DNA from: Metopolophium dirhodum
Taxonomy: Eukaryota; Arthropoda; Insecta; Hemiptera; Aphididae
NCBI RefSeq assembly: GCF_019925205.1
Contig: NC_083568.1
Span: 2,470,237 to 2,534,236 of the forward strand
Reading direction: 5' to 3'
DNA length: 64,000 bases
Below are positions 44,301 to 55,300 of the stretch, piece after piece. The notes beneath the pieces were generated by a model. It was not told the origin of the DNA, did not search any database, and saw only the letters and a program-made list of their open reading frames with translations. Position 1 is the first letter of the stretch. Every line of letters starts with the position of its first letter. The position numbers were made by a program, and so were the translations under genes.

Positions 44301-45199
44301 GGCAGCGGTGGCGGTAAAATTTTTTTGTCTTGGCGGTGATAGTAAATTGTGTCCGGACTCATTTTACAGCTACCACCACCACTGCAGTGTGTGGGTACCT
44401 TAAGTCATTTAAGTTATTTAATTATATATAGGTAATTTTCAATTACCTGGCAAATGTCACCAACTACTATTTCTTCTACGGAAATTTGTCGCAGTTCGCC
44501 CTGTCTGATGACATTAAATCTGTGTTCACCTTCGATACGGGTTTGAAGACCACGGAACTGCCTTTCTTTCGTATAATCATTAAGTGCTGTTACAATTACG
44601 ACCACTACGACCGATATTAATATAGCTAATCCTTCAATCCATCCATGTTTTACTTCATTGTTCTCTACATCCATTGCTACCATAATAAAATTGTAGTATT
44701 AGATTGTAAAAAAAAAAAATAATTACTATATACAGAGAATATCCAGAAAAAAATTTACATTCTTCGTCGGCAGGTTTGTAAAGTGATAATCCCAATGATA
44801 CGAGAGCAGCAATTTCTAAAATAATTAGAGTGACATCATGCAAAGCTTCCCATACGAGTTGCATGAACGTCTTTGCAGGTTTAGTGGGTATGGTATTTGA
44901 GGAAAACGTCTCTTTCCTGTGCTCTAGATCGGCTCTAGATCCACTTAATCCTACAAAAATTAATTAGACAATGTTATAGAATCAACATTATATTAGTTAA
45001 AAACACTCAACAACATTTTGTTAAAAATAAAATAATTACCTTCACTGGGTGAAGTGTAGAGTTTCGTGCAAATACTATGAACGCCACCCAGTCTGGTTAG
45101 TTTAGCCACACCTTCCTCATTTCTGCTACAACTCATAAGCTCCTGTAATTCTTGAAGTGTAACGCCGTATTGGGCGGGCCGCCCATCTATTGTGGCCAT
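38369..45199 (-). CDS. PMCA: Plasma membrane calcium-transporting ATPase (PMCA)
   Basis: This is a P2B-type ATPase that pumps cytosolic Ca2+ out across the plasma membrane. The exons are 45040-45199, 44759-44950, 44447-44676, 44089-44224, 43896-44030, 43227-43454, 42963-43165, 42097-42852, 41854-42033, 41597-41791, 40120-40326, 38807-39369 and a short last exon. All join in phase. The motifs are TGES (221-224), VPEGLPLAVTLS (M4), DKTGT with phosphorylated Asp455, KGAS in the nucleotide domain, TGDGTND (786-792), and NLIMDT-type and NEINARK in the C-terminal membrane half. The start ATG at 45199 (MATIDGRPAQYGV) matches the family start and follows an AG acceptor in the 5' UTR, so an upstream non-coding exon is likely. 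The exon at 43227-43454 encodes a Gly/Asp-rich charged loop, which is variable in this family. The protein is about 1,070-1,080 residues. I see no calmodulin-binding tail. Confidence 0.95.
38664..38711. repeat. 18-base perfect inverted repeat with 12-base loop
   Basis: The arm at 38664-38681 (CAAACTAATAACTTTTAT) is the exact reverse complement of 38694-38711. The loop contains the stop codon of PMCA candidate last exon 1. In RNA it would form a stable stem across the end of that coding exon and the start of its 3' UTR. Confidence 0.85.
38682..38742 (-). CDS. PMCA: PMCA candidate last exon 1
   Basis: The exon at 38807-39369 ends CTATC/GTAAGT, phase 2. An acceptor at 38743-38745 (GGTTTTCAG) opens a frame that reads S-MHYTTVRVTRQTNNFYPLC and stops at TAA (38682-38684). 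It would replace the usual long regulatory tail by 19 further residues. An 18-base hairpin overlaps its end. The choice between this and the more distal exon cannot be made from sequence alone. Confidence 0.5.
39370..40119. other. PMCA intron with poly-C tract
   Basis: This intron lies between the two last large PMCA exons. It includes a GC-richer stretch near 39.68-39.80 kb and a run of about 14 C near 39890. No reading frame of interest was found. Confidence 0.5.
40327..41596. other. Long PMCA intron
   Basis: This is AT-rich intron of about 1.3 kb between the TGDGTND exon and the following membrane exon. No gene, repeat pair or RNA was found. Confidence 0.5.
44286..44401. mobile_element. 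Short MITE-like inverted repeat element
   Basis: The ends AAGGTCCCCACAC and GTGTGGGTACCTT are inverted repeats about 90 bases apart. The interior has GGCGGTGGCGG-like and CCACCACCACT segments that also pair. It lies in a PMCA intron close to an exon. The flanks are TTAA-like, but a target duplication is ambiguous. Confidence 0.5.
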
Positions 45200-45404
45200 T
45201 TAACCTGTTTTGTAATAGTTGTATGATAAGACTAAGGTTTTAAAATGTCACGAACATTTTTATTATATCTAAAACATTATAGATTTGAGAAATCTAAATC
45301 AAGCTTAAAATTCTACTTAATGACAGTTTTTATTTAAGAATGTTTTCAATCCTTAGAAGCTATAGAAGTTGAATATTTTATCAATTTTAACAGAAAAATA
45401 ATTT

Positions 45405-47045
45405 TAGATTCTGAGCGGAGCGATAAATATATTGATTTTACAATGATGTGTGTTTTTTTTTCTTAGATTCTGAGCTGAGCGATTAATGTATTGATTTTAC
45501 AATGATATGTTTTTTAGATTCTGAGTGGAACGATGAATGTATTGATTTTACAATGATGTGTGTTTTTTTTTATTTTATTTTTTTGTGTGTACACGATAAG
45601 TCGTCGAAATAATGCTTCGATTTTCAACTTCAGTATCTTGTTTGATGGGAAAGTGAATATTATTGTTGGTGCATTGAGGAGGTCAAAATTTAAAATTCCC
45701 AGTTATTTTCAAAAGCACCGGGAAAATAAAAGAAAAATTAAGGAAAAACGGAAATTTTTACGCAAAATCGACTTTGGTTTTTGGTGTAACTTTAAAACAA
45801 ATGACCATAGACACATGCAACTTTAACTGGTTGTTTATAGGTATTTACATTTTCTATACACGATAAAATTTCAGAATATTTTGATTTGTTTTGAACTGTT
45901 TAGGGACATTTTCAGTTTCCAATTTTATTAGTTTTTTTCTATGAATGTCAATAAAACTTTATTTGTTGTGTAAAAATACTTAAAAATTTGATACAAGGCT
46001 CCTACTATATTATTACAATGACATTTGAAAAATATTAAAAATCCAGTTTTCAAATTTTTTTCTATAAATATCAATAAAATTTTATTTGTTGGGTAAAAAA
46101 GACTGAAACATTTATACAAGGCTCTTAATATATTGTTACATTGACATTTGAATAATATTAAAAATCCAGACCCAGTTTTTTTTATAAGCATTTAAAGTTC
46201 AAAAATTGACAAAATATGGAGAAGTCACGAAATGTAGCAAATTATTTTGAGTTAAGAATTCATTAAAATTTTTCTTTTCAAATCTAAGATTTAAAAATTT
46301 AATACAATATTCCTTATAAGATTATCTACCTTTATCAAAAAAAAATGTCGATAAGAAAGTCAAATTAAATTTTTATGAGCGTTTGAAATTAAAATTTTTA
46401 CAACATTGGATATTCACTCGAATTCCCATGCAGCGATTTTCTCGAGGATATTCTTATTTTGTTGTAATGCAAAAACGAATAACTGTAGATACATGACAAT
46501 TTCACTGAATGTTTATATTAGCATTTTCTATACACCGTACAATTTTGAAAATAATTTGACTCTTTTGAGCTGTTTACGGACATTGTCAGTTTTCAATTTT
46601 TTTAGGTTTTTTTTCTATAAATATCAATAAGCAAGGCTCCTGATATATTGTTACAATAGCAGATGAAAAATATATTGGCACAATTTTTTTTATAAGCATT
46701 TAAAGTTCGAATTTTGACACAATGTATTAAATTTAAAATTCAATAATTATTTTGTGGTTAAAAATGTATACTTGTCTTAACATGTTCAACTTTTATAGCT
46801 AAGGATTAAAAATTTAAAACGAGGTTCCAAGTAAAGAGGTAAATATATAAATTACTTTATTCACAATAATATCATATAAATAATATAGGTACTTGGTAAT
46901 ATCATAAGCTGTCTGACCGTTTTCGCTCAGAATCGTTTTTCTTATACAATGATAATATTATATCATTGAATTCAAATTTAACACCATCCATTACAGTGAC
47001 ACACTTGTAACCTACTATAAGTAGAGCGACACCCACTAGCCCACC
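45405..47045 (+). repeat. Repeat X, long copy with triplicated left end
   Basis: The left end, about 55 bases starting GATTCTGAGC and containing TATTGATTTTACAATGATG, occurs three times in tandem (near 45410, 45465 and 45518). It is followed by the body shared with the 24.5-kb copy and the inverse end CGCTCAGAATCG near 46925. The GAGCTGTTTACGGACATTG-like block occurs twice. The repeat lies just upstream of the PMCA coding start, so it falls in its 5' region or first intron. Confidence 0.75.
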
Positions 47046-47049
47046 TTTT

Positions 47050-48370
47050 TTACATTTTTTTTGTGTCTGTGTACACGATAAGTAGTCGAAATAATGCTTC
47101 AGTTTTCAATTTCAGTATCTTGTTCGAGTTGTTCGGTGGGAAAGTGAATCTAGTTGATACATTGGGGAGGTCAACTAAAAATTCCCAATAATATTCAAAA
47201 GCGCCGGGAAAAACAACATAAAAATTAAAGAAAAACGGGAATGGTTTTCGACAAAATCGATTTTGGTTTTTAGTGTAACTCTAAAACAAATAACCATAAA
47301 TACATGAAATTTTCACTGGTTGTTTTTTTTTACATTTTTGATACACGATAAAATTTTCAAATTATTTCAATTTGTTTTGAACTATTTACGGACATTGTCA
47401 GTTTCCAATTTTATTAGTTTTTTTTCTATGAATGTCAATAACATTTTATTTATTGGGTAAAAAAGATTGAAACATTTAATACAAGGCCCTTAATATATTG
47501 TTACATTGACATTTGAATAATATTAAAAATCAAGTCACAATTTTTTTTTTATAAGCATTAAAAGTTCAAATTTTGACAAAATACGTAAAAATCACGAAAT
47601 TGTGCAATTTATTTTGAGTTACAAATTACTGAAAAATTTTCTTGTGCAATTTATTTTGAGATCTAAGATTTTAAAAAGTAATACAAGGTTCCTTATATGA
47701 AATTATATTATTTACCTTTATCAAAAACACGTCTATAAAAAGTCAAATTAAATTTTTATGATCGTATAAGTTCAAATATTTATAACATTGGATATTTATT
47801 CGATTTCTTATGTAGCGATTTTCTTATTTTGTTGTAATTAAAAAACGAATAACCGTAATACTTAAGTTTATATCATATATTTATTTTATCAATTCCTATA
47901 CTTGATAACATTTTCAAAATATTTTGACTTGTTTTGAGCTGTTTACGGATAATTTCAAATTTCAATAGACAATAATTAGTTTTAAAATTTATTAATTTAT
48001 TAATTTATTTATTTAAGTTTTTTTTTTATACAAGGCTCCTGAAATATTGATTAAATAGCAGTTGAAAAATATTAAAAAAATACATAAGCATCATTTTTTT
48101 TCACAAGCATTTATGATTCTATATTTTTGACAACTAGTTTTTCTTTATAGTTATTTTGTTGTAATTTTATAATATTAATTCAACTTATCGGCTACCGTAT
48201 CTATTAATAATAAGCAATAACAATATAAATATAATATAAAATATCCACACTGTCACACTGACCTACCGTCACAGCTCAGAATCGTTTTTCATATACAATG
48301 ATATTATAGGTAGGTATATCATTAAATTCGAATTTAATACCATCCATTATACAGTGACTCAACTTAGTTT
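47050..48370 (+). repeat. Repeat X, second copy in the PMCA upstream region
   Basis: This is a diverged copy that directly follows the previous one. It starts at the TGTGTCTGTGTACACGATAA block and ends with CTCAGAATCG near 48270 and the conserved CATTATACAGTGAC tail. Divergence is higher than between the 4.2- and 24.5-kb copies. Confidence 0.65.
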
Positions 48371-48397
48371 ATAGGTCTATCATCTATGGATGCCACG

Positions 48398-48585
48398 AAC
48401 CAGATATACTGGACTGGTATCGTCAAGGTCGAAGGGTAGTAGAGGAACGGTCCTCAAATGTTTCACTCACCCATCCATAAATACAAGTAGGAGTAAAAGC
48501 GTGCCTAGTAACAAACATTTGAGGGCCACTGATATAAGGTAATCGATACCAGTCTAGTATATCTTGGACCATGGTAGACGCTTAG
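48398..48585. repeat. Imperfect hairpin, about 170 bases
   Basis: CCAGATATACTGGACTGGTA near 48401 pairs with TACCAGTCTAGTATATCTTGG near 48554. Inside that, CCTCAAATGTTT near 48452 pairs with AAACATTTGAGG near 48516. This is typical of a foldback MITE. It lies between the repeat X cluster and the GC-richer upstream block of PMCA. Confidence 0.6.
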
Positions 48586-48639
48586 ATCATGACAAATAAA
48601 ATAGATAATATGTACTAGCAACTCGTGATACGCATGTCT

Positions 48640-50300
48640 GTGACGTAGGAATTTCTCCAACTGGGTGAGCGGTGGAGTGGTGGAGAGTCTTCGGCGGCGG
48701 CGGCGGCTTCAGCGGCAGCGGACCAATGAGAAACGGATAAATGGTTACGTACAAGGCTGGGTGGAGGGTGGCTGCTCGATTTGTTTCAAAACCGGAATAT
48801 TGTTGACATATTTATTTAATTTGTTATGGCTTAGGTCATAATATACAAATACAATGGATGGGAGGCATATCTCACCAGCTATATGTAAGCAATATTTGAA
48901 ACATATATTAGCGACGAGTCGCTGGTCGTTATCTGAGCATGCGCAACTATGCTCGCCACATATTTATCACTCGTTATCAATATTGTATCACTGATTGTCA
49001 TTATGAATTTCCAGGGAGAATTCAATTTTTATCATAAAATATATGCGACGAGTATACACACGACTCGTTGCTTCAAATATCGGGACACGGCTCCATCCGT
49101 TGTATATTAATATGATCTAAGTCCTAAGAGTAGACGAAGGGAAAGAACGCCGACGCCCGACGGTGATTAGGGCGATAACGCTGTACCTACCAACACCGTC
49201 CACTCTTCCTTATATAGTAACGGAAGGGAATATTGTGGCATTGTGCGTATGATAAAAATATTATCACAAACCTCGGTGTGTGCGAGTTTCTGTACGCGGT
49301 ATCGTGTTTTAATTTAAACAATTGGCGTGTAACAATTTTTCCACGCTCTTTCGCCATCGGAGCGGAACGTAAACGAAAAAATACCAACGATAATAATAAT
49401 AATAATACTAAACATCGAAATAAACCGTGATCGGGTCGTATAGGTAGGCTCCTAACCTAAGTATCCGTCGTTTGTCGAGTAGTCGTTATTGCCCGTCGCC
49501 AATTCCGTACGTATATCATAATATTTTGTGTGTACATTTCTCGCCGCAGGGAGTAATTATCATTAAATCGAGTCATATCGGCTTTATAATGACGGGAAAA
49601 TCCTTCGAGTCTTTGTGGAGGGGGGAGGAAAATGGCCGCGGGAACAAAGGACAAAAACACAATATTTTATCATCAACAACCTCCGTCTCGTCGGATTTGT
49701 TCGATCTCACCGTCTTTTGGGTCGGCGTCACCGTCGTCGCGGGTAGGTACGTGTTGCGTGTGGGTCTCGTGTGCGTCTTATAACGAAATATAAAAATAAT
49801 ATTATTACTGTTGTAACGCCGAATCGAACGACGGCACTAGACGAATATTAATAATATATAATATATGACGGGTCTACGAACGGTATACGAATATTACCGT
49901 CGTTGTAATTGCGATACGCATGGACGCCGTCGGACAGGGTACGCACTCAATAGAAGTAAAACATGCACTGTGCACGACACCAGCCTGCAGCTGGCAACTT
50001 ATTAGTTATTATTACATACATCATTCAGTATCACAGCGTAGATACCGTCCACGATTTAAGAAAATATTATATTCATATAATCATATAGGCATTATCTTAA
50101 ATAGTTGAATCGTGATACCATCACGGAACAATCTTGCAGCGACACTCGATTAGCAGGACATCGGGTTCTTGTTCGTTAGGAGCGACACTCGTTCCGAAGT
50201 ACAACCCGCCGAAAAATAATATGGAAACTATCCCTCGCGGCGCGCACCAACCTGAGTTTATATCACGGTCCTCGACGGACTGGCATCCAACAGGTTGGGC
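48640..50300 (-). promoter_or_regulatory. GC-richer block, likely PMCA promoter/5' region
   Basis: The block has clearly more CpG than the surrounding DNA. It includes a CGG-type run near 48690-48720 immediately followed by a CCAATGAG (CCAAT-box-like) motif. The only gene whose 5' end faces it is PMCA, which needs an upstream non-coding exon. The scattered small frames here are composition-driven. I could not place a transcription start. Confidence 0.4.
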
Positions 50301-52260
50301 TAATTGGATTTAGCACTTTGTATATTTTTAATGTGATTCAAACTACCTACTCTCTAAACGTTTATGATATATCTAAGAACGATCGTTGACTTTCCAGTAG
50401 TTTTTGAAGATATAAGCTATAAACATACATATTATGTTTTTAAGATACCTACCTATAGTTTCTTTAATCGAGGCCGTGTAAATGCGACGATTTGATGCAT
50501 TATTTTACCTCATCCGCCCGAGTAACCAATGACAACCATTTATGTACGCAAATAACCATTTATAAACAAAAAAAATGTTTGATATCCATCGTGAATCACA
50601 AAACCCTTGTGTCACCTTTTTAAAATGAGAATTTTGGAAAATCCTTTGTTATAGTATACCAATTGCTTGAAAATGTCAAGTGTCTAGTGTAAACCATTGT
50701 TTAGGCTCTATGTTGATAAGTCTTTCAATCAGAACATATCCGATTATATCGAGGATTATCCGATTATATAATAGATATATAGATCATTAATAGTAAATTG
50801 GTAAGAACTAAAATAATTTTTCATATTGTATAAATGTTCGAAACATGCAATCAAAATGTTTGTGAACACTGAACCGTGACTATTATTCAAATAGCTGATA
50901 CAATCAATAAAATAAAATATTCATATTTTGTTTAATAAAATATGTGTAGTTTGAGAGTGTTTTAAATATTTTCTCGGTGCCATTTAAGTCTTTTTGATCG
51001 TATTTTATTCTATATAAATTAAAAAAAATTGTATTTTTTTTGTATTGTTTATTTTGTGTTACTTACTTATATCATAGTTTAAATTATAATAATTTATATA
51101 TTTATTGACGAAAAAATCTATTTTACCACACCTATTAAGTATTAACTGCAGCAGTAAAAAATAGACCATAGACAGTCCTAAGACCTTAGTATTCTGTGAA
51201 AATGGAAAGGAAAATTTTAGTTTAGTGAATTACTTATTTAAAAAAAAATCTGAGACCCAACTTAACTAGTGAAGTACCTAAAATAACCCGAAACCCAACT
51301 AGTATAGGTATAGGAATATTATAGTTTTAGGATCTAATTGCTTAGATGCAGCCTTCGTTGCAGATTTAAAATTTAAAAAGTTGACGTATACATACAAATC
51401 AGAGTCGACTCCAAATTGTATCTAGATGTTATTATGATTCTAACATTAAAGAATAAGAGTACCTACAGTAACTCACATTCTCTATTGTTTCGTTAATCTT
51501 GTGTAAGTATCCAAATATTGACAATTATAATCTCTACCTACAACCTACCCTGCTATTTAAAAACACACAGGTAGGTCATTGGAGCCGTGGTGGTCGGATA
51601 ATTATTAATTACTCAGATATAATATTGTAAAAAGCAAAAACCGCGAGAAGATCAACTATAATAGTTTTAAAAGATCCGGTAAACATTTCGTCTGAAACTG
51701 TATTAAGTTACTATATTGAAGTCTATTATTGTATTTTGAATTAATTTTATTATTTTAAGTTCATGTTTTGTTGTTAATTGTATAAGTGCGCACTGCGTCC
51801 TAACCCTATACTTTGCTTAAATTGTATTACAATTTATACATAGCAGAAAGTTCTTACCAGTTGTTATTAACCGTACATAATATATATCATAATATAAGAT
51901 TTGATATAACGAACTAATTATATTAATTAAACTATACGTCAGTTTCTAGTTCTTACAGCTAATTATTCTCTTTTTAGCATTTAGAATTTGGCCATAGACA
52001 ATGATAAAAATTATATCCAATATTATATTGATGAGTCAAATAATATGCAAACTCCGTAGGGAAATGATTTATCACAGTGAACCACATGGATTCGGGACTT
52101 CAGGTATACCTAATGACCGTCTTAGAATAATATGAGTACATGAATCTTAGGCCTATGAACTTATGCATCTAAGGCTATTTAAACACTTGAACACGTTTTA
52201 CGCAAGATATACGATACTATATTATATTTCAATTAAAATCAAATACCTATAATCGTTCAT
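50300..52260. other. Intergenic, nothing recognised
   Basis: This is AT-rich intergenic sequence between the PMCA upstream block and the 3' end of cubilin copy B. I found no convincing exon, RNA gene or element end. Confidence 0.55.
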
Positions 52261-52267
52261 TATATAC

Positions 52268-52273
52268 TTTATT
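52268..52273 (-). terminator. Poly(A) signal AATAAA of cubilin copy B
   Basis: AATAAA on the minus strand lies 36 bases past the stop codon of copy B, at the usual distance for a short 3' UTR. Confidence 0.6.
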
Positions 52274-52308
52274 TTTAATTCGTTAGTAACAAACAGAACA
52301 AAATTGTT

Positions 52309-55300
52309 CTACAAATTGCCTTTTTCATCAAAGTGTAATACCCAACCCGTGCCAGTGTTGTGTACGGTTGTCACGTAACGAATGAAAACTGCTCCCGTTT
52401 TGCTGAAGTGGCGCGCTGGAGTATCCTGAAAAAACGATCAAAACCGATAATTAATCAACAAAATTTAACTGCATAATTAATTTTTTAACAGGTTATTTAT
52501 TATATAATATTTTACTCACTCCACCACAGTATTTAGCAACAAGTGATGATTCTCCAGTCGACTGATCGACGTTGTACATTTCCAAATAATCGGTGTTGCA
52601 TGTCGTTCTCGAACCAAGGTTAAACTCTATAAGTTTTGAAAATAAAAAAAAAAATATAACAACAATGCGGCGTACACCACATATTTTTACGAACTCATTT
52701 AACTATTTAATTGTATGATTTATCACCTACAGTCTACAAACGACATTTTATAATATCTCATTAAAAATACCTACAGGGCGATTCGATAAACCACTATCAT
52801 CGGTTCATTTTACTATATCTAAATGTATAAGTTGAAGGTTTTGAAAATATATTTATTTTTTTTTGCATAGTTTCAAGTCATTATTAAACGAAACTTTTTT
52901 AATCTAACGAATGCTCAGAACTTCAACTCTGAGGGAAGGTTCTGACTGAAAAAACTGTAAATAGTATAAAAATAGATGTTTTCTAGTAATTTTCAAGAAA
53001 ATCTATAAAAAAAAAAACGAAACAAATGTTTGCGTATAACAGTTGTTGCCAAAATCTATTTTGTTCTCTCCATATAGAGACTTAACAATTTTTCCAAATA
53101 TTAATGTTAAAATTTTCTAGATATAATACAATAATTTATTCTAAAAATAATAAGGTTATTGTACCTCAAGTTATGATAAAAAAAAATAGTAAGAATTATA
53201 ATATTTTGTCTAAAATAATGTTTTAGAAATGCATAAGTTTTTAAAAATGTTTCATAAAAGCTAATAGTTTTAGAGATAAATATGGCGTTTATGTTAAAAT
53301 ATATTATGATTTATGATACACACCTCTAAATATAATCCTGATCGGATTTGGTCTAGGAACCGATAGATCCCACCTGCAAGTTGAGCTCCTATTGTACACC
53401 ATGGGATACATTGGACTCATTATCATACCATCCATATTGAACATTTTTCCACCGCAACCTCTACCTATATATTTTGTATCCAACATACGCCATTAAAATA
53501 CACAATTTACGAACAACGCGTATAATGCAGTAATATTGCACTCATTCTACCTTGATCTGTAGATGTGTAACTCATATCGAAAAACCCAATCATTATGTCT
53601 GTTGCTTTATAAGCTATCGTCAACGACGGACCCGTTGAAAATACAGGATAAGGAGTCATTTTATACTTTTCGTTCAATGTGGTCACCTGTGGTGATGAGA
53701 CGGATGGCCCATCATAAACCTAAAATAAAAATGTGTATATTACATATTTGGAACTGACGATTGTAATTAACACCTATAATTTACCTTTAGGTAATTAGAC
53801 GAAGATGATGGCGACCCCGATCCGATAAAAACAAACGTTGTGATAAATAAAGAAATTGTTAAATTTGATTGACCTAAGTTTATGGTAAACATGCATTCAT
53901 CTTCCTTCGACGTAAATTGCTTATTATCTCCATGATGAATGTACCCATAGCGTTTTGTATATGTTGTCAAGCATCCTATGATTGAATTTAATCGTTAATT
54001 ATATATTATTATACTACTATATGGAATCAGTCTACCGGATAATCAATGTGTATTAAGTACAAATTGAATAATGTAAAATGCACATATGTATATACCTGTA
54101 GCCATGTACTCGAGTCTAAAGCCTTTTGGTGTTTTTTGGTCGGCTACTGTATGTAGCGTCAATGTTAACACGTTCGATGGCTTACTCACAAAATCAAATG
54201 CATGGTCTTCGTGGCATAAGCGGAGAGTACTGTACCATCCCATAAACTAAATATAACATGCATATTATATACATTTTAAAATATTTAAAGTCTTAGGACA
54301 ATATTATTGTTTATTTTTGAATACCTACTCAAGAGTTAATAGTTTATATAACATCTATTTTTATTTATTTTTCTGGTTGATCAGCTCTTTTCAAAATTAT
54401 TATAATTGTTAGTTTAAAATTATATCTTTTATATTTTACTATATTATTAAGAGAACAAATAGTGAGAGGTATGATATTACACTATGAATCACATTCGTAA
54501 TAAATTAACTAAACAATTGTAAAGATTACCAATATATCCTTAATAATATTAAGTATTAGTTATCAATCAAGGGCATCCGCAGGAATTTGTCAAGGGGAGG
54601 GTAAAATATTTTCCTTTTTACATTTTTTGTCTCATATCCTATTAGTTATAAAGTATTTTTGTGACATGTGTTCTTTCATATGGACATTGGACAAGGAATG
54701 TAAAAATATTTATGAATTATTCATAGATAGTTAGTTAAAACATAATGTCACAGCATTAATTTTAATTAATTGTTATGTAATTTTAAATTATCTTATACAT
54801 TTTTTTGATAAATAAAATGTCACCGTTGATTTTTATAATTTTAGGTAATTTATAAAATTAAATATGTTCAGCCTATTCAGTCATTGATACCACAAACTTG
54901 AAAATCTGTGAACATTTAATTTTTTTTATCAAAAAAGTAAAGACTTGGTTGACACTACAATATTGCACTTGGTGCCACCTCTAGATCTTATAATCTATAA
55001 AAGCAACGTTCTCAGTTCATAATCGTTCTTAATCGAGTGTAATTTTGGACTAACGGAGCATTTAGAGCATTTTCAAGTTTCTTCTAAATTTAAATTTAAA
55101 TTTAAAATTTAATTTTACATTTAAAATTTAATTTTACATTTTGCACATGTTTTTACATGATTTTTATAATAAATATTAAATATATGATCTAAAGTCTAAA
55201 CCTATAGGTATAGAAAAAAATATAGGTAATTTTCAGTTTACATAAGTAGTCCAAATGATAATAAGTTCTGTCTGTACAACATTTATATAATCATTTAAAA

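Noticed and set aside
49187..50108. Several small frames in the GC-richer block upstream of PMCA
   Set aside because: They overlap on both strands with no domain motif or splice structure; composition effect.
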